Positions 23,701-49,779 of a stretch of DNA of 64,000 bases are shown one piece after another (the stretch's first letter is position 1; the number at the start of each line of letters is the position of its first letter). Below the pieces are notes generated by a model. It saw nothing but the letters and a program-made list of their open reading frames with translations. It ran no database searches and had not been told where the DNA came from. A program made the translations under genes and the position numbers. Source of the DNA: Odontesthes bonariensis (Eukaryota > Chordata > Actinopteri > Atheriniformes > Atherinopsidae); the NCBI RefSeq assembly GCF_027942865.1, contig NC_134509.1:20446697-20510696 (forward strand), read 5' to 3'.

Positions 23701-25457
23701 TCCTTCTCCCACAAAGGCTTTAATAAAAAATAAAAAAAACAAGTTTGAATTAGAATTTCCTTGTCACTAAAACATGTTGTTGAGCATAAAGTCAGCTGTT
23801 GATTTACAGACAGCAGTTTGCAGACACATCGTAGGTGTTTCATCTTTGACTTTAATTTTAAAATATCGAGTTTATTCTCGACACTTTAATCTTTAATCTT
23901 TATTCTTGACACTTCTAACAACTTTTTAAAAGATTATATTTTTTCCTTCATGTGGCCCTAAAACTCTAAAAAGGTCAGTTTATTGTGTTGACCACACATA
24001 CAGACAACGATCGTCATACGTCCTGCTACTTCACTGAAAATGAATCTTCTTATTTGACTGTTTGTTAGCAGCTGTGAATAGCTGCGACTCACTAAAGCGG
24101 TGCACATATTCCTGTTCTGCACACCCTAAACATACAGTTTCATTGCTTGTTAGCATCTCTTGTCTTTTTGATTACAGTAATTAGTCTGGAACTATTTTTT
24201 GGAGCTTGTGCTCTGCCTCTGGGGTCAAACCAATTCAAGCTTGAGCTCACAGTTTGTGTGTCAGTTTATTTCTGTGTGTACAGCTTGGGACTTTCCTTAA
24301 AGGCTGTTTGTTTTGTATATAAGACTCCCACCACGTAAAGCCGGTTCTGATTCTGATTTGCTGGCCTGTGGCTGGATTGACTTGCCTGTAGTCCCACGGG
24401 AACCACACCGGTGTCCCAGACAAATCCTCCTGCCAACACGCCAGCCTCCAGGGAGCTAGGCAGGCTAAAGCCTCACTTCCCCTCCACAGGCAATGGAAGG
24501 AAAAAAAAATCCAAGCAAAGTAAACAGTAAGCACCTAGTATTCAACTTCCTTATCCTTGTTAATTATTCAAAATCCCGGAGGAGAGACCGGCCCACAGTT
24601 GTCTTCTGAGTCACTCTTTTTCTTTTTCTTTTTTTCCTACAAGCACTCACTCACCACAAATGCCCTCCTCCCCTCCTCCTCCTGCCTCCCCTTTCAACTT
24701 CAAACCCAGTCATTTCTTCAAGCTGAGCTTTGATTGTACCAAACACCTGTATTTTTCGTGGAGAGACTTCCTTGCGAGCCCCCGCCTCCCATCTTTGATT
24801 GTTAAACAGCAGTGGCGCCGTCATTTCTGTCTGTGCGACTGATGCCGCCCAGCTTCCCCTCCCATCTTCCACCTCTGCCTTTTAACCGGAACTTTAATTG
24901 CTCTGAGGAAATTTGGATCACTTTATTTTATCTAATTTTCCCCTCCTCTAAAAACCCCCTCTTTGAGTGTGTGTAACTTAAAATTGCTCTGCTGGATGCA
25001 TCAAATGTGGCAGATAATTGCAGATTTCCTTGCAGATTTGACCTGAGCACATAACCCAAAAATGTGCACAGATCTAATGTAACTTATCTAATTTGCAGTA
25101 GCCAGATGGACAGCCAGCATTTTTTCCAGCTCAACAGTAATCCTCTCGGAAGACACACAGACATACACACACACCTTTGCAGCAGTAATACCATGCTTTA
25201 TTAGACGGCCTCTTCTGCTGCCATCCTGTCTCCCCCCTCAGATTAATATCCTCTGGGCTTCTCACCAGCTGTTTCCGTCCCTTAACACCCTTCATCTTTC
25301 TCCGGCCGGCCCCGCTTCACATGGCAGGGCTTATGAACTGAGCCGCAAGCCGGCGCGGGTCTTAGAGAGGCCGTTGAGTGTGTATACACAGGTGAGCTGA
25401 GGAGTGCACACCGCTCGAAATACACCGACACACGACGCGGTTGATGGGTTAATGAAG
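23701..25457. other. Intergenic; GC-richer stretch around 24640-25100
   Basis: No exon was identified. The part at 24640-25100 is less A/T-rich than its surroundings and free of obvious repeat signatures, so it might be a conserved non-coding element. That cannot be tested without another genome. Confidence 0.3.
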
Positions 25458-25876
25458 CCACGCATCATCTTATTTTCACCCACCTGAGGGACACAACCAG
25501 ACAGATGTTGTAAAACCTTGAATTAATTTGACGCAGCAACATTTTTCTACACCTCTCTGTTCTTCTACTGCATTGCATTTTGCAGAGAAATCATCCTCCC
25601 ATTGATTCACACCCTTTAGAAGGTTTGTTTTGTGTTAAACGTGTCATTAAAACATCGATAAATGCATCAGTTATTTAATAAATGTTTTATCTAACTATTT
25701 GAAGCTCCAGTGTTGGTTTCAACCAACCTAATAACCCTCCACATACCTCTAAGATATAAAGTCCTGCTCTATAAACTGTCTAATTTGTCCCTTCTGGGCT
25801 ACTGTAGCAACATGGTGGCATAACATGCCATGCATCATCTTATTTTCACCCACCTGAGGGAAACAACCAGACAGAT
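25458..25876. repeat. 321-bp segment copy bounded by 49-bp direct repeats
   Basis: Body 25507-25827 matches 27567-27887 base for base in length, with roughly ten differences and no indels. The body is exactly abutted by near-identical 49-bp repeats (25458-25506 and 25828-25876; GCATCATCTTATTTTCACCC inside, two mismatches). The other copy has no such flanks. It may be a fragment of an interspersed repeat (GGGCTACTGTAGCAACATGG looks familiar from fish repeats) or a template-switch insertion. Confidence 0.8.
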
Positions 25877-26046
25877 TTAACATTTAAGATACTGAAGCTG
25901 AATGTGAAACAATCTAAAAGGATTCATGGCTGATATTTTCTTTTTTTTAACCACTTTTCATTGATCAGAACTGGTCAAAGTGGCTTTATACCATTTTGTT
26001 TTTAACTCATCTGTTAGCTAAGTTAAGAAGTGCTCGCTTCTACACC

Positions 26047-26095
26047 TGTGTGTGTGTGCGTGTGTGTGTGCGTGTGCGTGTGCGTGTGTGTGTGT

Positions 26096-26143
<48 letters not shown>
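26047..26143. repeat. (TG)n microsatellite
   Basis: About 97 bp of TG dinucleotides with a few GC and TA interruptions in the first half. It produces a spurious Val/Cys-rich ORF. Confidence 0.97.
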
Positions 26144-26144
<1 letters not shown>

Positions 26145-27566
26145 TGGCCTGGGTGTGTCTGCCTTTAGTGGTTGTTTATGTGCTGTGGTGTTTTGTGTGA
26201 GGGCAGACAGGATGTGCGATGCTTGTCAGCACGCTCCGGGAGATGAAAGGCCGCAGAGGGAGTGGAAGTTGCCTGCTGCTGTTCAGGTAACAGGATGTCT
26301 TCTCAAAAATTTCTCAGCTCTTCAGTTCTGTTGCCTTCAGCATTCCCAGTGGGCCATGAGGAAAACGCCACTCACCAGCGTGCTGCTTCACAAAATAACT
26401 CAACACCTCCTCCAAATGTGGCATGAGTGTGAATCAGTGGGGTCCAGGTGTTTCAGCTGAAGCCGTTAAACTGACACTCCTTCTTTCCTGTACAAGTGTT
26501 GCAAACTCCTCTTCTGTGACTGCAACACCAAAACATGCATGAGTCAGTTTTAAGAATGGAATCTGCTGGTATGCATATTGATGAGAAGTAGTTCTTCACT
26601 CAATAACAGACTTGTTTTGACACAGGGAATGGTGTAAGAGGAACCGCGTTAGTCGCTGCAATGCAGTTAGGCTGGTTTACATAATTAGAGAAAAGACACG
26701 TCTAACTATTCTTAGCGCAGGCAACACTTAATGCCGTGCTGTTTATTCCTATTCAACCGATGGGATTGTTCAATACAAAAGGCTGCATTACCATTTCAAA
26801 CGATAAGTGTGATGAAATCTCTTCACTCTGCTCAAACATTTGAAAAACAGTGCTAAAAGTAGAGTTTCTGTCCTCCTTCCAGCAACTGGTGAAGCATCAG
26901 TGCTTACATGTAGCTCTCACCCTGAGCCAGCATAAGATATAAATACGTATTTATAATAGAGTTAAACAGTTAGAGATGGCAGCAAACTTTTCCAATCGCC
27001 TAAAAAGATAGATGGAAAATGCTCAAAATTCCCCAAAAAGAGGATGTACTTTGGTTTATTGCTGAAGATGTACAGTGAGGCAACATAAAGCTCCAGTATA
27101 TATATATATATGAAAAAAGGTTTTATATGAAGTTTTCAAGCATATTTGCATATTTGTCTGTCACACATTCTCACAAGTGTATATATATATGGTAAGAATA
27201 TGATATTTTCCAGTTTTAAGTTTGGAGAAATAAAGCAAAGGGCTTCACACTGGACCTGTTTGGACCGAGGAAATCAGCTGGTGAATTTCAAAGTGCAGGT
27301 GAAAGGTTCCTGGATGTGTCTACAGAGTCTGAGACAGGGAGTGTCACACGATTCAATGGAACACCACCGATGGGTGGGACACCCACGCTATAAACTACTG
27401 ACACACAGAGACTTTAATTACACTGATTAGCCAACATGTGATCCAGAGCGCTGGCGAAAAGCAGTCGTGTGCAGTGCTGGTGTCACTTTGTGACCAATTC
27501 ATACCGCAGGATAAACATTTCTTTGGTTTTTGTTACGTTAGTTTTTTGCCCTCTTTTTGCTCAGAT
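26144..27566. other. Intergenic, no gene seen
   Basis: Unique-looking non-coding DNA with short TA runs near 27098 and 27180. Nothing could be assigned. Confidence 0.45.
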
Positions 27567-27887
27567 GTTGTAAAACCTTGACTTAATTTGACGCAGCAAC
27601 ATTTTTATACACCTCTCTGTTCTTCTACTGCATTGCATTTTACAGAGAAATCATCCTCCCATTGATTCACACCCTTTAGAAGGTTTGTTTTGTGTTAAAC
27701 GTGTCATTAAAACATCGGTTAATGCATCAGTTATTTAATAAATGTTTTATCTAACAATTTAAAGCTCCAGTGTTGGTTTCAACCAACCTAATAACCCTCC
27801 ACATACCTCTAAGATATGAAGTCCTGCTCTATAAACTGTCTAATTTGTCCCTTTTGGGCTACTGTAGCAACATGGTGGCGTAACATG
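27567..27887. repeat. Second copy of the 321-bp segment
   Basis: Direct-orientation partner of 25507-25827, about 2.06 kb away. It shares the preceding pentamer CAGAT (27562-27566) but not the 49-bp flanking repeats, so this is more likely the donor or the older copy. Confidence 0.8.
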
Positions 27888-28104
27888 TAGGAGGTTAGTT
27901 AGTGTTAATGAAAAAAACAGAGGTTCTTATTGTCATGTGACTTGTGACTGTTGTATTGTGCTAATTATACTCATTTTTAACAAAGGTTTAAGTGAATCTA
28001 GTGAGCAGAATTGAGTAGAAATAATGAAAGAAGAACAGCTCCCCGTCTTTTATTGGTTCTTAGCTCCAACTTCAGCTTAAGTGCATTCCTTGTATGTTGG
28101 GAAT

Positions 28105-28250
28105 TTTTGTATGATCCGTCCATTCGTTATCTTCCGCTTATCTGAGGTCGGTTGCTGGAAGGAAACCCAGACTACTCCAAGCTTCCTGGACGCTCGAGCT
28201 CCTCCCCCTTCTCTACATTTCAGCTGCTTGTATCCACGACCCACAACAGT
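28105..28250 (-). repeat. Internally deleted LINE 3' fragment
   Basis: On the plus strand, GTCCATTCGTTATCTTCCGC followed shortly by CATTTCAGCTGCTTGTATCC are two separated pieces of the same LINE type seen at 41878-42265, joined by a deletion. Minus-strand orientation, very short. Confidence 0.5.
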
Positions 28251-29562
28251 TCACTTGAATGAAGTGGAATAACTTTCACTTTCATCCATGTTGCTTCTCA
28301 CTGGCTTTACATTCAGTCCAACTCTTATCTGTGTAGTTTTGCTTCACTGTCAGGTCTTGTTCAGTTGCTCTATACATCGGTCACCGTGTGAGCAAAGTGT
28401 GGCATCAACGCATCACCATAAGTCTTTATTTTGGTGCTCGATTCACACTGGACTTGTTGCAGTCTTTATGGCACCAAGACTCATTCCAGAAGAACTTAAT
28501 TCATCCACAAACTGTCCAGTTTCAGCTTCTCTGCTTTATTTTTAAATGGTACTTTATGTTTTTGTAATAAAAAGCCCCCATTGTGCCCCAGAGTTCACCT
28601 AAAGTACGAACAAAAGCTTAGCTTCATATCTGTTGTGTGCCGATGAATACACCGAGCGACTGGTATTTCTAACTGTTACTGTCCCTGTAGGTGGTGATCT
28701 GCTTTAGGTTTGATTCCCATTAAATACTTTAACATCAAAGCAACAAGCCTCACAGTAGAAAATACTGTTACATGTGTGTTAAAATGCAGCGAGTAAAAAA
28801 TAAAAGCGATCAACAAAAGTACTCCAGATAAGTGCCGATAATAGAATATGTGAGGGTGCCTTACAGTGTGTTGCATGCTGGGATGGAAGCGCCATCTTGT
28901 AGGAAACTGAAGATTTGCTCATCAATAAGCTAACATCGTGTTGAAATGTGATCCCTCGCCGTGTCCATCCCCCTCTTTGGCTAATTTTAAGTAAACAAAT
29001 TCTAACATGTTTTAAGTGGATTCAGCTGTGTGTACTTGAAGTGGGCTGATATGTTTAGTGTTTGGATTATAAGGGTTGAAATTAGACTAAGAGATTTTTT
29101 TAGAGGCAGATCCTACAATATAAAAATATAATACTGTACAGAAATCCAACAGAGTTGGTGCAGACAAAAGAAAGCCACAGAGCAACTGAGGGTAAAATAC
29201 GGCCTATTAAGAAGAAGACATGTGACGTCCACTTCACATTTACAGAACAGAAACTATGTATTTGAGCTTAGTTACCCCCCAAACTCTTTCTGGGTGGATC
29301 AATGGTTGGGGCCAGAGGGGCGCTGACCCCTGCTGAAATGTGATTGGTTCCCGAGGTGCCCCTGTGCTGATAAATGGGTTTTTATACATGAGAAACTGCT
29401 ATTTCAAATCAAGCATAACGGACCGGATGGTGAATTCCGTTTGAATTTCAGAATTTTCTAGTTTCAAGTGAGAAAAATCCATTTTTACGGCCCTTAAAGT
29501 CAGATGTCCAGGAACAGACCTTTGGGGTAGCAGGAGGTAGAAGTTTGATCCCCCAACTTTAC

Positions 29563-29721
29563 CCAGTCAACACGCAGACACTGAAGCCCTCAATGTGTTC
29601 CTGACTTTTCAGTCTCTTGAGCTGGAGAGAGAGCGGTGAGTTGAGCCAGCGGGCAAGACGAGTCACCGCCTGTATCTTGGTGTGACTGTTCATTGTGGAA
29701 GCAGCCATCATTTCCTCCAGA
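29563..29721 (-). other. Orphan exon-like segment, product unknown
   Basis: A minus-strand open stretch of 159 bases with a good acceptor (CTCCTTTTTTTGCAG) and donor (CTGG/GTAAAG). It encodes 52 full codons including LEEMMAASTMNSHTKIQ and LNSPLSLQLKRLKSQEHI. The length is a multiple of three with matching phases. No neighbouring exons of the same gene were found within the window and the protein is not recognised. It could be an exon of an unidentified minus-strand gene, a relic, or chance. Confidence 0.3.
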
Positions 29722-29809
29722 CTGCAAAAAAAGGAGCACATGGGAGGCACCAATTTTCTTTTTTTGGCTATTCAAAGTAACATTTTGGCATATCAGATAA
29801 TAGCTGCCA

Positions 29810-30330
29810 CATTATAGCCAATTTAATTTACACTCACTTGCCAGTATCAAGTAAATTTTACTTACCATAAAACATAACAGTTTTGAAGATATTAAGTAAC
29901 ATTTACTTGATTGATTACATCTAAGTTTTAAGTTATATTTATTTAAACAAGTAAAGTCTACTTGTTTTTCATAGGCAGGAACATCATTTTAAGTAAATTT
30001 TATATATCTGTAGTATTTGCTGTTATGAAGTAACTTAGTAGATTTTAACGATACACTTTCAGAGTAAAGTAGTATTTCTAGGTTTATGTACATACAACTA
30101 TTAAACATTTAAACTGTATGAGGAAACCTAAGTAAAACTTACTCTTCCCCCATAATTCATGTATTACGTTAATAAAATGTTTAATTTTACTTAAGAAGCT
30201 CTAGTTCTTACTGAATCTTAAAAATACAAGGTAGAAATTATGACAGTTACTGTAATAGAGTTTACTTCACCAAAAAGTCACTTTTTTCAGTGTGGTAAGC
30301 TAGCTGGTATTAGTTTTTAATTTACCAGAA
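29810..30330. other. A/T-rich stretch with repeated TTTACTT words
   Basis: Many AAGTAAA/TTTACTT words on both strands, ending in TTTTTTCAGTGTGG. It resembles decayed repeat DNA, but no ends or family could be fixed. Confidence 0.3.
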
Positions 30331-45573
<15,243 letters not shown>

Positions 45574-45658
45574 GAAGGTGGGCATGAACGAGCCAAAAAG
45601 TTCTTTTGTAGATGAAAAAGTTTGGATTTTAAGAAAGTCAGTGGACATGCACTGCTTT

Positions 45659-45715
45659 AATAAAACACACCTAATAGTTCTACTGGTTAACAGATTTACA
45701 GCTGTAAAAAATAAA
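45659..45715 (+). terminator. scrn2 polyadenylation signals
   Basis: Two AATAAA hexamers downstream of the scrn2 stop codon, at 45659-45664 and 45710-45715, the second followed by a T-rich stretch. Either could define the 3' end of the transcript. Confidence 0.6.
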
Positions 45716-45788
45716 GTTTTTTATTTTAATTAGTAGGATTTATGTATTTAATCATAATGGTCATAATTTAAAAAACATCTGTTTCTTA

Positions 45789-46965
45789 CCAGTTCCTAAA
45801 ATTAGGTAAATCCAACCTCAGGTGAACAACAACACACAACATTTTACACTGTGTCGTTACAAAATGAACAAAAACTGAGACAAAACACAGAAGTTGTGTG
45901 TGGAAAACTAAGTGAACCCCATGATTCAACAGCTTGTAGAAGCACCTTTAGCAGCAATAAGTTGAAGTAATGGTTTTCTGTGTGATGTTGTCAGTTATCA
46001 GACCGAGTTTCAGCCCAGCTTTGGCTGTCGGACAGATGGCCTCACATCTGACTCCAGAACACTTTGGTATCCAGAGGAGTTCATGGTGGACTCAATGACT
46101 GCAAGGTGCCCAGGTCCTGTGGCTGCAGAACAAGCCCAGATCATCAGCCCTCCACCACCGTGCTTGACAGCTGGTATGAGGTGTTATTGCTGATATGCTG
46201 TGTTTGGTTTCCTCCAAACGTGCTGCTGTGCATTTTGAGCAAACATCTCCACTTTGGTCTGGTCTGTCCAAAGGACATTGTTCCAGAAGTCTTGTGGTTT
46301 GTTCAGATGCAGCTTTGCAAACCTAAGCTGTGCTGCCATGTTCTTTTTAGAGAGAAGAGGCTTTCTCCTGCAGCCCTTCCAAACAAGCCATACTTGTTCA
46401 GTCTTTTTCTAACTGTGCTGTCATGAACTTTAACTTTAACATGCTAACTGAGGCCTGTAGAGTCTGAGATGTAGCTCTTGGGTTTTTGACCTTGGGGTGA
46501 CCTTGCTGGGACGTCCACTCCTGGGAAGATTGACAGCTGTCCTGAATGTTTTCCACTTGTGAATAATCTTTCTCTCTGTAGAATGATGGACTCCAGATAG
46601 TTTGGAAATGGCCTTATAACCCTTCCCAGGTTGATGGGCAGCAACAACTGCTTCTCTAAGATCATTGCTGATGTCTTTCCTCCTTGGCATCGTGTTAACA
46701 CACACCTGAATGCTGCAGAACTTCTGCTTTTATAGAGGTGCTCACACTGACTGATGATCAATTAATCAGTGCATTGATCAGCAACGTCTGGCTGCTACTT
46801 ACCCTCTTAATTCCTGTGGAAGGAGGAAGGGTTCACTTAGTTTTTCACACACTGATTATGTGCTTTGTCTCAGTTTTTGTTCCATAAATAATGAGCCAGT
46901 GTAACATGTCATGCGTTGTTGTTCATTTGAGGTTAGATTTATTTAATTTTAAGATCTTGTCCTAA
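45789..46965 (-). mobile_element. Tc1-like transposon, family B copy 1, with long TIRs
   Basis: About 1.18 kb with terminal inverted repeats of some 115 bp, clearly alike but diverged (both contain GAACAAAAACTGAGACAAA and AAACTAAGTGAACCC). The minus-strand transposase starts at 46690 (MPRRKDISNDLREAVVAAHQ) and keeps the DNA-binding paired/HTH part (IIHKWKTFRTAVNLPRSGRP). It then frameshifts and continues in decayed form to about 46060. The second Asp block and the C-terminus are deleted, so it is inactive. It lies just downstream of scrn2. Confidence 0.85.
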
Positions 46966-49600
46966 TACTTGAAAGTGATTATTTGTGTGTGACTGAAGTT
47001 TTAATAGGAGGTTCTAACAGAGGAGCCTTTATCTGTCCTGTGTTACAGCGCCCTCAGGTGGACACCACTAACCTTCATGGCGTGGCAGGAGAAGGCCCTG
47101 GGACTGTTTAAAAACTCCTGTGTTTCTCGTCTGATCTGCCTCTGCCTCACTTTGGCAACACACATCTCTGACCCCATTCCATCATTAACACAGACTAAAT
47201 GTCTCAATTGCACTTGTGATTGGAGCATATTTATCATCCGTATCACCCAGGGAGCAATGACTGCACCTCATTAGTGAGCATACTGATGTAGACTACACAG
47301 GCGCCTATGTAGAGCTGTGTGATGTTGCACAGAAACTGTGAGTTTTTAACTATCTGTTTGTTTGTTGCTGAAGAAAGGGTGCTCGTTTGTGTGATGGCCT
47401 CCAGTAGGGAAAGATGTAATAAAGATTGTGCATAGCCTGTCCTGAGTGTGTCGCAAGCTTTTTGTATCACAGTGACGTTGGGGCTGCAGGTCAAAAAATG
47501 CAAATAAATGTTAGCAGCGACTTCCCCAGGTCCAAATTTCCACACATGATGACCTACCCTCAGGGTTTCTAACAGTTTTGAACATGTTTCTAACATGTTT
47601 TTAAGATTTTCCAGATTTTATTAAGCGGATGGGTAAAAAGACCATAAAGAGTAAGAAGAATTTCTACAAATTAAATAATCACACAAGCTTTTCGCACAGA
47701 TTATACATAAAAAAATTGATGTTGCCACTATGATTTCACCTCTTGGTTTATTTTCCCTTTTGAGTTTTAGATTAGAAACCATCTTGACTTTTGAGACCTT
47801 GAGCTCTGAGTTCCTGTTTGAGAGCACACATCTGTCGGAAGAATAGACTCCCCCCTAATTGCAAGGTTTGCAGACTCAGTCCACAGCCCCTCCATATGTT
47901 CAGGCGTCTTTGAACAACTTCCACTGGCTGTGTGTGAATGACTGATTGAGAACCCATTGTGAAACCAAGCTAAGGTTAAAAGCTCATACATACAATACGT
48001 ATACACCGTTTAACCTATGTTAGCCGTTTGTGAAGCCCTAACATACCCTGCTTTGGCTATTTTACATTAATGGAGCCATAATTTTACTAAATGAACCTAA
48101 TCTTTTACAATTTGCCCTCTTTTTCCAAACAGATGGGTATATTTGTACGAACTGAAACACCTACAGGCATCTGGCTGGATCAGCCTCCTTTAAACAGGTA
48201 AGCAGCCCTGGGTTAAGGTCTCCAGTCACAGAAATAAACCCAAGAAGCAAGAAGATGAAGGCATGGGAACAGGCAAAAATATTAACAGATCACTGAAGAA
48301 TTTCTTCACTGAGACGTGAAGTTTTTGGCCGAACAGCAACGCAGACAAACTGGCACCAACTGGATAGTTGACTCAGGATTTAAGAAGGTGGCAAGTCAGT
48401 CTAGCACAGGTGAGTCGGATCATTGTTCAGCCAGTCTGAGAGCAGCAACAGGAGACCGAGAGCAGGGAGGGAAAACAACAACCCACAAACCCTGACATTA
48501 AAGTCAGATGCAAGAAACTGGGAGAGGCTGGTAATGTGAACATGAGATACTTCAAGGTCATTTCACTAAGTTAGAAACCTGTCTAAGCAAAAGAGACTCA
48601 ATGAATGCTGAGACCCTCATAGTCAGGTTTACGAATAATGCATCTGAAAAGAACATTTTCCAACTGGTGTTTGTCACCGTTGTCGAGGGCTAGAAGGATG
48701 TATGAATCAAAGTAGGAGGATATGATGGAAGATACTGTAACTACTTTCGGTCTTTTTTAAGGAACAAAAAGTCACAGAAATTTTACAAATGTTGAAGCGG
48801 CTTCAAAAGAGTTTGTGGTAACCAAAGTGGGGGTCTCAGTCCAGTAAGGATAAAAGTATTGCGACATTTTTAGTTTTTTCATGTAATGAATAGACTTTGC
48901 AGTTGTTTTTGATCTCATTTTTCCATCCGTTGATACGGGGATCCGTAAAAATCCAGCTATTCACAAGAAAATTACCCCAACTTTCCCAGATATCCATGAC
49001 TGAATGACACTAACTTTGAAATGGCGTCCAAAAGTCACATACATAATGACATTGACAGAACATGCCAGAATCCACATGAATTGTAGTTTAAATCGAACTT
49101 CGTGTAGGAAGTTATTAGATGGACTCTCTAGTTTCGGTAAAACCGAATAAGAGGAGTATTGTTTCCTTATTTTCTTCGCCTCATTTCATTAATCCTGAAA
49201 AACATGATTTTTTTTTTCTCAATGAGCTGTCGACTCCTGACGGATGAATTAGTTAATGAACAGCAGGTTGCTTAATTAAAGGTAACTATTAACTATTAAA
49301 CTATTAAAGGTAAGAGGCCTCAGTTCTGACTCGCCACACCCTGTTGGATCATTGTTTTTCAAGGAGCTGGCCAGTGAAAATGTCATTTATTGTTAGAGAT
49401 AATGGTGACTTCATAAGTTTGGTTTCAGATCAAAGTCCTTTTTTTAATTTTATAATCCATTTCCTCCCCCAAAACAATGATTTCTTATTACTCTGAGGTG
49501 GACAGGCAGCATCCTCGGTGAAGCCTGTAGGAATCACCTGGCACCATGAGATGGCAGCAGTAGAAATGTTAGGACTCAGAGTAACATAAAAACCCAGAGG
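46966..49600. other. Intergenic between scrn2 and alyref
   Basis: No exon with support was found. The DNA is mixed in composition, with a T-run near 49208. Some stretches (around 48240-48430) might be old repeats, but no family could be named. Confidence 0.4.
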
Positions 49601-49779
49601 AAGAGGCGCGAGGCACCGTGGGCGCTTCGTTTGGCCTCCCAACTTCCGCAAACTGTTTACGCATCTTCCGCTGGTTTCAACATCGCGCCACCGGAGATCA
49701 GCTGGGAAACAACCGCTGCTCGACGCTCGAAGTTCTTTGTTCGCCTCCATCGTTCGCTTTAAAGCCCCCAAAAGCCACA
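49600..49779 (+). promoter_or_regulatory. Probable alyref promoter and 5' UTR
   Basis: CpG-containing sequence directly upstream of the alyref start codon, with repeated CTTCCGC words (49644-49675). No TATA box is evident. The transcription start was not located. Confidence 0.4.

Noticed and set aside
25996-26460. 154-residue ORF
   Set aside because: Its first half is translated (TG)n microsatellite (Val/Cys repeats) and the rest has no domain.
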